Below are positions 15,338-22,984 of a stretch of 28,217 nucleotides of DNA, one piece after another; the stretch's first letter is position 1; each line of letters starts with the position of its first letter. Source of the DNA: Patescibacteria group bacterium (lineage in GTDB: Bacteria > Patescibacteriota > Gracilibacteria > Peribacterales > Peribacteraceae). The stretch spans positions 1-28,217 of the forward strand of contig JAHISE010000049.1 in assembly GCA_018818235.1 (NCBI GenBank). Direction: 5' to 3'. A program made the position numbers and the translations under genes. Below the pieces are notes generated by a model. The model worked only from the letters and a program-made list of their open reading frames with translations. It searched no databases and was not told the origin of the DNA.

Positions 15338-15856
15338 ATGAAAGCCCCCCAAAAATTATCACCGAATCAAATCATTACACTGCATGATTTTCCATTGCAC
15401 AGTGAGCAGGTGCTTAAACTATATTTTAGAATATATCAGAAGGGTTCCGGAAAGATTATTCCCCCTTGCCCTGTACTTAACAGAAAATTAGTTGAGGTTT
15501 CCTTTTCCGGAAAAACCAAGGATGCCTATGATGAATTCATGAGTAATAATCCTCAGGCTGAATATTTTTTACTTGATGGAAGCCATAAAACAACAGCGGC
15601 TGCTCTGACCGGTATGCCCGTGAGTGTAATGGTCTATCAGGAAGACAAAGATATTAAGGAAGCCAGAGAACTTGTATCTCTGGGGGAAATTATGAGTTTG
15701 ACCGTTCAAGATTCTATTCAAGGCAATGTAAATGAGTTGAAAGGATATTTTGATGAAAAGTTAATATTTGAAACTGTGGAAGAAAAAACATTGCGAATGA
15801 TTGAGGAGCGAGTGATACCTGAGTATATGATTGAGTATTATCATCAAAGACGCTGA
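15338..15856 (+). CDS. ParB/sulfiredoxin-fold protein, function unknown
   Basis: From ATG 15338 the protein is 172 aa. Residues 77-100 (YFLLDGSHKTTAAALTGMPVSVMV) resemble the DGxHR-x-x-A motif of the ParB N-terminal nuclease/CTPase fold, preceded by PPCPVLNRKLVEV where that fold starts. The usual Arg is replaced by Lys (SHK). No HTH follows, so this is not a chromosome-partition ParB; stand-alone members include nucleases and sulfiredoxin-like or kinase-like enzymes. It converges with the PBP gene and has no apparent operon partner. Fold moderately sure; activity unknown. Confidence 0.6.
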   Translation: MKAPQKLSPNQIITLHDFPLHSEQVLKLYFRIYQKGSGKIIPPCPVLNRKLVEVSFSGKTKDAYDEFMSNNPQAEYFLLDGSHKTTAAALTGMPVSVMVYQEDKDIKEARELVSLGEIMSLTVQDSIQGNVNELKGYFDEKLIFETVEEKTLRMIEERVIPEYMIEYYHQRR

Positions 15857-15968
15857 CCTTATTTACTGTAACAATGATTAGAATACTGCCATACAACACA
15901 TCGATTTTCGAATCGCTGCTACGTACAATAAACCAAAAACCAGCAACGAAAAACGAGTAAACCAGAAA

Positions 15969-18900
15969 CTAATAAACCTCAATCTCCCTCACCCCCCATT
16001 CCTGAAGCTCCCCCCTCCTGTCCTCGGTAACTAATCGAATTACATAATTCCCCGGCCTCTTTGCCTTCCACTGCCTTACATATGTCCCCTCTCCATTATT
16101 GATATCGAGCAGAACTTCGTTGCCTGATGTCACTTCACTCTCGACCAATATTTGCAAAGAGGAAAATTCCGAATCTGAAATCTCGGGAGTGTTTATCTTC
16201 ACATCAATTACTTCATTAATACCGGCTTCCCTGATGGAGGCGGGTGGGGATGTCATAGTGGGCTCCGGTATGGATGGCGGAATCGGAAGTGACGGGCCGC
16301 CTGCTCCGATTGTAACTTTAATTGAATACTCCGCTTTATTCTTGGCAAGATCCTCTGCAACAGCACGCAATGTGTAAACACCATCCGGTAATCCGATTGT
16401 GTACGTGAGTGAATAAGGCTCCTTCGGTTTTGTTGAAAGTAGCGTATCACCCAGATAGAACTGAACATACTTGATCGCTCCATCGGGATCGTTCGCCTCA
16501 GCAATTATTTCTATCTCTGATTCCGATTTTATGGAAATATCTCCATTCGGCTTAATCAAACGGATAGTCGGATTGCTCTTGTCCTCATCAAATCTGAATG
16601 AAACTGATTTTGTTACTTCGTTGTAATACTCATCTATAAGAGTAACAGACAAAGTGTGTACTCCTGATTCCTGCACTGAGCGCGGTACCCTCATTGCCGG
16701 ATCAAAAGGGGTACTGAGAGCCTGAGCTACCGGTTTTCCATCCACTTTGTAATTAACTTCTCTTACGCTTGACCCCACCGAATATTCAATTTTAGGATGA
16801 AATGCCGGATAACTGGCTATACCTCCTTCCTTCGGATATGTGATTTTAAGTTCAGGCCGTTCTCCGCGTCCGGGAGTAAGTGCAGGGTCACATTTTTCTG
16901 TTGGAGCAACGGGCAGTGGAATAATTGCTCCTGAATGAGTTTCGGGATCGGAATACCAAAGATTCATCTGCTCTTTGACCCATTTTTGAACTCCTTCTTC
17001 CCACGAAGGCCAACGTAACGGAAGAATGCTATGGGCAGCAAGAAAACTACCTTCTTCCTGAGCTTCCGCAGGACATTCGTCCGATGCCAAAAGATGAGTG
17101 ACTTTATCCACCGTAAGATTCAAACAAGAAGGATCCGATTTTGTTGGTGGAGATTCTTCCAGAAAAACATCTGCTCGCCTTAGATGCACCGGAGTACACT
17201 CGGTCGGGAGCTCGCCGGAGAGAAGTGAAACCTGAGGCTTAACGATTCCTTCGGGAACTGTGAAGACATCGGTTTTATTTTCAATCAATCTGTGTGCACG
17301 CATCATATAATCCCTCCATATCGGACTGGCAGTATTTAAACCACCTCCTTTTTCATACATGGAAGAACTGTCGGCGTTCCCTACCCAGACTCCCGATACC
17401 AGATTCGGAGTGTAACCGATCAACCATGCATTATCCGGCTTTCTAAGTAAACAAGTATTTTCATCTTTCCATTCCAGACACTTGTTACTGGTACCTGTTT
17501 TTGCAGCAGTCTGATATCCGGGAATCGTAAGCTGGGACTTCCAATACTCTTCCGGCCTTGCCCATTCGTCGCTGAGTACAGATGTGATCTGATATGCAAT
17601 CCTGGGGTCCAGAACAGTATTTGTTTTTGGTGGAATTTCTGATTCGTAAAGAATATTTCCTTTCTTGTCTGTTACTTTGCGAATATAAACGGCGGGAGCA
17701 GCTTCGCCACCCGATGCAAATGTTCCGTAAGCCTGTACCATTTCCGTTAATGGAGTTTCCGCAGCACCAAGCGCCAAAGGCCAACCATAGTCAAATCCTC
17801 CTTCGCGCTCTTTATCCAGCTCTTTTTGTCTGGCAGAAGGAGTTGGTGCCCCCATTTCACTAACCAGATTTAAAATCACATCCTCCCCGCCGGCAAGAAA
17901 GAATGTTTTGGCTGCCGGAATATTTCGTGACGCTCCAAGAGCCTGCCTCATGGATATAAGTCCCCGAAACTGACCGTCAAAATTTTGCGGTTCATCATCC
18001 CCTATCTTTGTCCTGACATCATAAATTACAGTTGCAGGACCGTACCCCTGCTGAAAAGCTGCAGCATAAATAAACGGTTTAAAACTGGAACCGGGTTGCC
18101 TTGGCGCTATTGCCATATCAATTTTTCCACCATGCTCCTTATCTGAATAATCCATGTTACCAACATATGCGAGCACTTCTCGGGTACCGGGATCCATGGA
18201 AACCAATGCCATATTGTATGCTCCGAATCTTGTAAGTATGTCCTCACGATGGAAAGCTACGACTTCTTCTGCGGCTTGCTGTAATTCCCAATCAAGAGTT
18301 GTTTCTATTGTCAGTCCCCCCTGTTCAAACAATCCTTCTTCGGCCGTATCTTCAAACATATTTTCAACTTCTTCCTTGACCCAAATTACAAAGTGAGGAG
18401 CACGGATATTTTCGCGTGACGGCTGAAATTCCATTTCCTCGATTTCGGTTAGTGCCTGCAATTTATCCTGTTCCTGAATGAACTCTTGATTCTCCATATT
18501 CTGAAGTATCTGGTCACTTCGGCCTCCGATGTAAAGTGTCGTGCTTCCTGTACCAACCAGTGATCCAAGCAACCCTATTGTTATTTTTTCATCGGGAATC
18601 TGAGATGCTTTTGTAATAATCTTATCAATTACTTTTTGATGAATGTCATCTGCAACTTCCGTATGCAGGTGTTTGCCGTAAGGACTGAAATACGATGGAC
18701 GCTGAGGAAGTGCCGCAAGTACCGCAGACTGAGCTAAGCTCAAATCTTTGGCGGAAATTCCAAAATAAACCTGACTTGCTTGCTCAATTCCATATGCATT
18801 TTCTCCAAAAGGAATCCAGTTTAAGTAAAGCTCCAACAATTCTTCTTTGCTAAGCTGGCGCTCCAGTTGGCATCCCAATACCAACTCTTTGATCTTGCGT

Positions 18901-19451
18901 TGATAACGATTTTCATCCCGTAGATTTAGAGCATTTCTTGCAAGCTGTCTGGTAATTGTGGAACCGCCTCCGGCTTTTCCCAACAAAAAAACCGCACGAC
19001 CTATGGCTCTTATGTCCAAACATCCACGAGTATAAAAACGCTCATCTTCGATTGAGACCGAAGCCAATTTCATATGTTGCGGAATTTGATCGCCGGACAC
19101 ATATGTTCTGTCTTCTTCGGAAAATAATCTGTATAACTCCACTCCTTCGCGATCTGTGATTACCGAGCTTTGTGATGCGATCAAACTTGTCGGATCACTA
19201 ACATTTGGAAGAGTGAACCAAAGAAAAAGAAGATACAATATAAGGAATAAGACAAACCATATTATTAACTTCTTTATCAACCTTTTAATTTTTCTGCCGG
19301 ATCTGCTGTAGTTTGAATGTGGTCTTCTTAGCACACCGCGTAGTATACCCGTAATCGAACGTATTGCATTTGATACAGCTATACGTACTCCCCGCCTTCT
19401 ATTTCGCGAAGGAGACTCATCAAGAAGCGAGTGTGAGTGGAAGTCGGACAT
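15969..19451 (-). CDS. Bifunctional class A penicillin-binding protein with Ig-like C-terminal domains
   Basis: Numbering is from the upstream ATG at 19475 (1168 aa); the annotated start, ATG 19451, is residue 9. I prefer 19451 because TACACT (19466-19471) overlaps the upstream ATG. A basic cytoplasmic tail precedes the TM at about 70-89. The GT51 domain has EDERFY with catalytic Glu143 and GGSTITRQLARN. The transpeptidase has SSFK with nucleophile Ser463, SRN 516-518 and KTG 659-661. It polymerises lipid II and crosslinks peptidoglycan outside the membrane. A linker with several Cys is followed by about three Ig-like domains (roughly 890-1168), making it much longer than the usual 700-900 aa. 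The Ig modules may bind wall polymers or partners. Confidence 0.95.
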   Translation of the reverse strand: MSDFHSHSLLDESPSRNRRRGVRIAVSNAIRSITGILRGVLRRPHSNYSRSGRKIKRLIKKLIIWFVLFLILYLLFLWFTLPNVSDPTSLIASQSSVITDREGVELYRLFSEEDRTYVSGDQIPQHMKLASVSIEDERFYTRGCLDIRAIGRAVFLLGKAGGGSTITRQLARNALNLRDENRYQRKIKELVLGCQLERQLSKEELLELYLNWIPFGENAYGIEQASQVYFGISAKDLSLAQSAVLAALPQRPSYFSPYGKHLHTEVADDIHQKVIDKIITKASQIPDEKITIGLLGSLVGTGSTTLYIGGRSDQILQNMENQEFIQEQDKLQALTEIEEMEFQPSRENIRAPHFVIWVKEEVENMFEDTAEEGLFEQGGLTIETTLDWELQQAAEEVVAFHREDILTRFGAYNMALVSMDPGTREVLAYVGNMDYSDKEHGGKIDMAIAPRQPGSSFKPFIYAAAFQQGYGPATVIYDVRTKIGDDEPQNFDGQFRGLISMRQALGASRNIPAAKTFFLAGGEDVILNLVSEMGAPTPSARQKELDKEREGGFDYGWPLALGAAETPLTEMVQAYGTFASGGEAAPAVYIRKVTDKKGNILYESEIPPKTNTVLDPRIAYQITSVLSDEWARPEEYWKSQLTIPGYQTAAKTGTSNKCLEWKDENTCLLRKPDNAWLIGYTPNLVSGVWVGNADSSSMYEKGGGLNTASPIWRDYMMRAHRLIENKTDVFTVPEGIVKPQVSLLSGELPTECTPVHLRRADVFLEESPPTKSDPSCLNLTVDKVTHLLASDECPAEAQEEGSFLAAHSILPLRWPSWEEGVQKWVKEQMNLWYSDPETHSGAIIPLPVAPTEKCDPALTPGRGERPELKITYPKEGGIASYPAFHPKIEYSVGSSVREVNYKVDGKPVAQALSTPFDPAMRVPRSVQESGVHTLSVTLIDEYYNEVTKSVSFRFDEDKSNPTIRLIKPNGDISIKSESEIEIIAEANDPDGAIKYVQFYLGDTLLSTKPKEPYSLTYTIGLPDGVYTLRAVAEDLAKNKAEYSIKVTIGAGGPSLPIPPSIPEPTMTSPPASIREAGINEVIDVKINTPEISDSEFSSLQILVESEVTSGNEVLLDINNGEGTYVRQWKAKRPGNYVIRLVTEDRRGELQEWGVREIEVY

Positions 19452-19687
19452 ACTTGGAGAGCGGAAGTGTAGCATGGATAAGGAGTCAGTGAGCAGGTTT
19501 TTTTATAAGATTATTAAGAATTGGGTTGTTAAATCGGATCAATACCAAAATGCAGGGACTCTTTATTAAATCCCAAAACACAAAACACAAATCCCAAATA
19601 CCATTTATTGTATTAATTTTAGGATTATTTAGCTTTTTATTCGTAATAATTGATTCGCCTAATCTTTAAATAGAACCTGAAGAAATA

Positions 19688-19815
19688 ATAAGTTCGTAGC
19701 GGAAGATCGTTATCGGCCAGTGTGCGTAGCGGAAGATCGTTTCTTCCGCTCCAACAATCGCAGAAGCGAAAGAAACGATCTTCCGCTACGATGCCTTTTG
19801 AATTTTGGAACTTAT
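19688..19815. repeat. Foldback element with 21-bp perfect arms
   Basis: Arms 19725-19745 and 19770-19790 are perfect inverted copies (start CGTAGCGGAAGATCG). A direct copy of the first 17 nt lies at 19695-19711. Outer 8-bp arms ATAAGTTC (19688-19695) and GAACTTAT (19808-19815) enclose everything, followed by a T-run, so it could act as a terminator rightwards. The rest of the gene-free stretch 19476-19918 holds AAATCCCAAA-type words at 19571-19605 and the pilin gene promoter; nothing coding was seen. Confidence 0.85.
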
Positions 19816-19903
19816 TTTTTTAGTTTTGCTTGATTTTTGCCTGTCATGAGCCTGTCGAATTGGTCGAATGGTTTTCTTGTGTTTAGGAATTGCATTAATT
19901 AAA

Positions 19904-19912
19904 TGCTATACT
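19904..19912 (+). promoter_or_regulatory. Extended -10 of the VirB2-like gene (leaderless arrangement)
   Basis: TGCTATACT ends 6 nt before the ATG at 19919. The frame is open upstream, but this promoter supports 19919 as the real start. Confidence 0.55.
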
Positions 19913-19918
19913 CCCCAC

Positions 19919-20251
19919 ATGCCCTCCAAGCTCATAACTTCTCTTCTGATCTATCTTCTCCCACAAAAAACATTCGCTGCTCTCGATTTTCAAAGTCACC
20001 AGTGGAGTGGTTTTGGGGGTCTGCATGCGGAAACTGTAATCATTAATCTGGGACAGGCTCTTTTGGATTCCGGGTATTGGGTTTGCGCTGCAATATTTGT
20101 AACAGGCACTGCTTTTTATATAGGTTCGGTCGGAAATGACACTTATCAGGGATACGGTAAAGGTATGATGATCGGATCGGTTATTGGAGCTCTGGTAATA
20201 TTCGCCTCGCATGGGATTATGAATACGGTGTTGTATTTTTTGTCGTTTTAG
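19919..20251 (+). CDS. VirB2/TrbC-like small pilin or membrane protein
   Basis: From ATG 19919 the product is 110 aa with an N-terminal signal (SLLIYLLPQKTFAALD; cleavage near FAA). Two TM helices (GYWVCAAIFVTGTAFYIGSV and GMMIGSVIGALVIFASHGIMNTVLYFL) are separated by a short loop with Gly and Lys. This signal plus two-helix layout is typical of VirB2/TrbC-type pilins and of the related small pilin-like proteins common in CPR genomes near type IV machinery. No VirB4 or VirB6 neighbour is visible here, so a conjugative role is not supported. Moderate confidence. Confidence 0.6.
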   Translation: MPSKLITSLLIYLLPQKTFAALDFQSHQWSGFGGLHAETVIINLGQALLDSGYWVCAAIFVTGTAFYIGSVGNDTYQGYGKGMMIGSVIGALVIFASHGIMNTVLYFLSF

Positions 20252-20360
20252 TCGACAATCGACAATCGACACGTCCGTGGCGGCGGACTTTCGGCAATCA
20301 ACTCTGGTAATTATGATAGAACAATATGTTTCTCTAATAATTTGCAGAGTCGATTGTTGA
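20251..20360. repeat. Inverted ACAATCGAC words between the pilin-like and TPR genes
   Basis: CGACAATCGACAATCGAC (about 20253-20270) faces GTCGATTGTTGA (about 20350-20361), giving a stem of about 11 bp with one mismatch. It starts directly at the stop codon of the upstream gene. Confidence 0.6.
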
Positions 20361-20404
20361 TAAAAAAATCACTTTTTATTTCCCTCCACCCCCACACACT
20401 AATA

Positions 20405-20410
20405 TATACT
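20405..20410 (+). promoter_or_regulatory. -10 hexamer of the TPR gene
   Basis: TATACT lies 9 nt before the ATG at 20420 with no Shine-Dalgarno. It decides the start against the longer frame beginning at 20342. Confidence 0.5.
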
Positions 20411-20419
20411 CAAATCCCG

Positions 20420-21025
20420 ATGATAAATGATCCCAAACCATCAGCAAGTGTTCTTGAACGTCTGGAAAAAGCGGAGCAATTAAAGCTGATGGGGCAGCAC
20501 AGCGAAGCTCTGGACATTCTTGTCGAGCTGCTTGCGGAGGATCCGCAGAATATATCCGCATTGGAAGAAATTGCGGACAATGAACTTAGCATGGATCATC
20601 ACGGCCGCGCCAAGAAAGCCGCTAAGCAGGCAATCGCGCTCGATGAAAACAGCTATACCGGTCATTACATTCTGGGATTTCTGCATTCACAGAAAGAGGA
20701 ATGGCCACAATCACTTAAATATCTTCAGAAAGCCAATGCAATTAAGTCCAATAATCCGGAAATTCTAAGATGTCTTGGTTGGGCGCTTTTTAACGGAGGG
20801 CAACGTACTCAGGGGATAGTTACTCTGGAACGGGCTCTTAATCTGGACAGCGAAAACCCTCTTACTCTATGTGATTTGGGAGTAACTCATTTACAGATCA
20901 AAAACTTCACAAAGGCAAAATCCCTTTTCTTGCGTGCTCTGGATTTGGATCCTAAAAATATAAGGGCCAAAGAATGTGTGGAAGCTGTTGAGAGGTTGGA
21001 GAAGGTGATGACGACTAAAAAGTGA
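20420..21025 (+). CDS. Tetratricopeptide-repeat protein
   Basis: From ATG 20420 the protein is 201 aa and consists of about five TPR units. Examples are AEQLKLMGQHSEALDILVELLAEDPQN, YILGFLHSQKEEWPQSLKYLQKANAIKSNNPEILRCLGWALFNGGQRTQGIVTLERALNLDSENP, and DLGVTHLQIKNFTKAKSLFLRALDLDPKN. There is no signal peptide, so it is probably a cytoplasmic scaffold. It precedes ftsX on the same strand, but a foldback and a separate promoter lie between, so co-function is not implied. The stop codon is the first base set of the foldback arm. Confidence 0.85.
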   Translation: MINDPKPSASVLERLEKAEQLKLMGQHSEALDILVELLAEDPQNISALEEIADNELSMDHHGRAKKAAKQAIALDENSYTGHYILGFLHSQKEEWPQSLKYLQKANAIKSNNPEILRCLGWALFNGGQRTQGIVTLERALNLDSENPLTLCDLGVTHLQIKNFTKAKSLFLRALDLDPKNIRAKECVEAVERLEKVMTTKK

Positions 21026-21122
21026 ATAGTTAAAAGTTAATAGTTAAGAGTGACAGATGGATAACAAAATCCTAACTTGATGCAAAATTAAGCATAGTCA
21101 CTTTTAACTATTCACTATTCAC
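21022..21122. repeat. Foldback of AATAGTTAA/AAGTGAC words after the TPR gene
   Basis: Left arm 21022-21054 and right arm 21097-21122 pair over most of their length: GTGAATAGT and GAGTGAC on the left against GTCACTTTTAACTATTCAC on the right. The left arm begins within the TPR stop codon. It may terminate or stabilise the TPR mRNA. Confidence 0.75.
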
Positions 21123-21169
21123 TTTTCACTTTATGTTTCGCTCTTTCATGTAGCGAAAACTTATCGAAT

Positions 21170-21178
21170 TGGTATAAT
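21170..21178 (+). promoter_or_regulatory. Extended -10 of ftsX overlapping an upstream ATG
   Basis: TGGTATAAT ends 7 nt before ATG 21186. The ATG at 21177 overlaps the hexamer and so cannot be in the transcript. The next ATG (21186) would be at or beside the transcription start. Confidence 0.6.
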
Positions 21179-21185
21179 GACATCC

Positions 21186-22148
21186 ATGTTACGCATGGAT
21201 CCAAGCATCAGTATTCTGATAAGGCGTTCTTCGGTCAGGGGAATGAAGAATGTTATGCGTGAACAGCGATGGTTCGCTTCTTTCGGTGTACTGTTCGGCG
21301 TTCTTTTGATGATGCAAATACTGCTATTCAGCCTGATCGGAGCACAAACCATGAAACACATGCTTCAGTCCAGAACCGCTTTAAGCATAGAAATTCGCTC
21401 GGAAACCGGCGAACAACAAAGACACGAATTTTTTGCCGGAATACAGCAATTACCATTTGTAGAAAACGCGGTTTACATAACAAAGGAACAAACCTTCGAA
21501 GATGCCAGAAGTACGGATCCGGATTTGATAGCTTTTCTGGAAAAGTATGAACTCACGAACCCATTTTTGGATACGATTGGTATAACTTTGGGTTCTTTGG
21601 ATAATTTTTCCGCCCTTAAAATATTCCTGAATGATGAAAAGTGGCGGCACACTGTTAACCCCGCACATATTTCCAAAATTAATGATCAGGAAGCGCAATT
21701 AAATGAATTACTTAGCATTATCTCTACAGGGCGTTCTATCTCGATCATAATCATATTCATATCCATAGCAGTTTTGATTTTGATAATTACCGAACTGGTT
21801 CGTCGTCGCGCTTCGGACAGATCCGAAGAAATATTTGTAGAACAAATGGCAGGCGCAAATCCATATGCAATAATTCTTCCATTTGCATCGGAAGCAACTT
21901 TCCTGCTTTGGGCAGCAATTGTTGTTAGTACTGTCATAATTATTCTATGTATGTTCTTGGCACCCTTTGTCTACCCTGCTTTTCGGGGGCAATTGGCAAA
22001 TGCAATGGGTAATGAGTTCTCGATATCTGCAAGAGGAATGTTCCCGATGTTATTTGTAGCGGAAATACTGCTTGCTCCGGTAGTTTCGTTTGTGGGAGCT
22101 TGGTTGGGGGTGGCACCGAGGTTGAAGAATACGGGGCAGGTTGCTTAA
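21186..22148 (+). CDS. ftsX: Cell division protein FtsX
   Basis: From ATG 21186 the protein is 320 aa with the FtsX layout: a cytoplasmic N-terminus (NVMREQRWFASFGVLFGVLLMMQILLFSLIGA, TM1), an extracytoplasmic domain with the family-typical segment QLPFVENAVYITKEQTFEDARS, then three TM helices. FtsX, with the ATPase FtsE, transmits ATP hydrolysis to peptidoglycan hydrolases at the septum. No ftsE is adjacent; the upstream gene is a TPR protein. A wall hydrolase target is not in the window, but PBP1A, VanW and CtpA are near. The promoter overlaps the upstream ATG at 21177, ruling it out. Confidence 0.88.
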   Translation: MLRMDPSISILIRRSSVRGMKNVMREQRWFASFGVLFGVLLMMQILLFSLIGAQTMKHMLQSRTALSIEIRSETGEQQRHEFFAGIQQLPFVENAVYITKEQTFEDARSTDPDLIAFLEKYELTNPFLDTIGITLGSLDNFSALKIFLNDEKWRHTVNPAHISKINDQEAQLNELLSIISTGRSISIIIIFISIAVLILIITELVRRRASDRSEEIFVEQMAGANPYAIILPFASEATFLLWAAIVVSTVIIILCMFLAPFVYPAFRGQLANAMGNEFSISARGMFPMLFVAEILLAPVVSFVGAWLGVAPRLKNTGQVA

Positions 22149-22167
22149 GACGTAAACCTTAAGTTAA

Positions 22168-22274
22168 AGTTAACTAGTTACAAGTTTACTAGTTACTAGT
22201 TCGTAGAATTAGAAGAATTGAGATATTTCATTTACAGCGAACTAGTCAACTAGAAACTAGTTAACTAGTTAACT
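22168..22274. repeat. AACTAGTT-word foldback between ftsX and recO
   Basis: Left arm 22168-22203 and right arm 22238-22274 pair along almost 36 nt with few mismatches. Both are made of iterated AGTTAACTAGTT and ACTAGTT words. This is one of the longest stems in the window. It occupies nearly all of the 134-nt gap. Confidence 0.85.
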
Positions 22275-22282
22275 AATTTCCA

Positions 22283-22828
22283 ATGCCCCACTCTCAAACC
22301 TACAACTCAATAATACTAAAAGCCTACGACGTAGGTGAAGCCGACCGTTTCCTGATTTTGTTTACACGTGAAAAAGGCAGGATGACCGCAAGGGCCAGAG
22401 CTGTCAGAAAACTCAAGAGTAAGCTGGGCGGAACACTTTTGCCATTTAATCATTGCACAATAGATATGGTAGAAGGCAGTAAAGGTTACACTGTAACTTC
22501 TGCCAGAAGAACCACTCAAATTAATCTTTCCGGAACTGAGTCTTTCCTGAAGGCTGAGCAAGGAGTTGAACTTCTACTTTCCCTGATCCATGACGAAGAA
22601 CCTTTGGAAAATATTTTTGATCTGACTCTGGAATTTCTGATTCAATGCGAAAAAAAATCCGATAATTCTGTTCTTCCATTCACAATTAATCTTTTGCACT
22701 ATCTTGGGCTAATGCCGGAAATAAAGGATATCCCGAAGGAGAATCTGCAATCGATTTGTGACAATATAATTGAAGAACATGGGAGTAGTGCTCTTAAGGC
22801 AAAGGAGGTTGCTAAGAGAATAATTTAG
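22283..22828 (+). CDS. recO: DNA repair protein RecO (short form)
   Basis: The 181-aa protein has the RecO N-terminal OB fold (YNSIILKAYDVGEADRFLILFTREKGRMTARARAVRKLKSKLGGTLLPFNHCTIDMVEGSKGYTVTSA) and the start of the helical domain. RecO helps load RecA onto SSB-coated DNA and anneals strands. Typical RecO is about 240 aa with a four-Cys zinc site; this protein lacks that region and is about 60 residues short. The end is a normal stop, with no visible frameshift remnant downstream, so it looks like a natural short form. Start: first ATG after the foldback, TTAACT nearby may be its -10. Confidence 0.88.
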   Translation: MPHSQTYNSIILKAYDVGEADRFLILFTREKGRMTARARAVRKLKSKLGGTLLPFNHCTIDMVEGSKGYTVTSARRTTQINLSGTESFLKAEQGVELLLSLIHDEEPLENIFDLTLEFLIQCEKKSDNSVLPFTINLLHYLGLMPEIKDIPKENLQSICDNIIEEHGSSALKAKEVAKRII

Positions 22829-22837
22829 TAATTGTTT

Positions 22838-22942
22838 GCTCGTTTACTCGTTTCCTATGGTTAGCAAAATTGAACCACTCGTTTTGCATCTCAACGAGTC
22901 ACGTCAGTCACGACTGACGTGACGAGAAACTAGTAAACGAGA
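22838..22942. repeat. Multi-tier foldback between convergent recO and vanW-family genes
   Basis: Outer word arms of CTCGTTTACT type (22838-22855 against about 22924-22942) enclose CTCGTT/AACGAG (22878-22883 with 22893-22898). Next comes a 26-nt near-perfect palindrome (arms 22898-22909 and 22912-22923, GTCACGTCAGTC and complement) whose core is the window-start 29-bp repeat. The genes on either side converge, so it probably ends transcription from both directions. Confidence 0.75.
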
Positions 22943-22984
22943 AATGAATTAACGAATCGACATTATTACAAATCCATATTTGAC

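Noticed and set aside
15857..15968. Terminator between the ParB-fold and PBP genes
   Set aside because: Only a 5-bp hairpin with a TTCG loop near 15910 and a single AACGAGTAAACC word were found, too weak to call.
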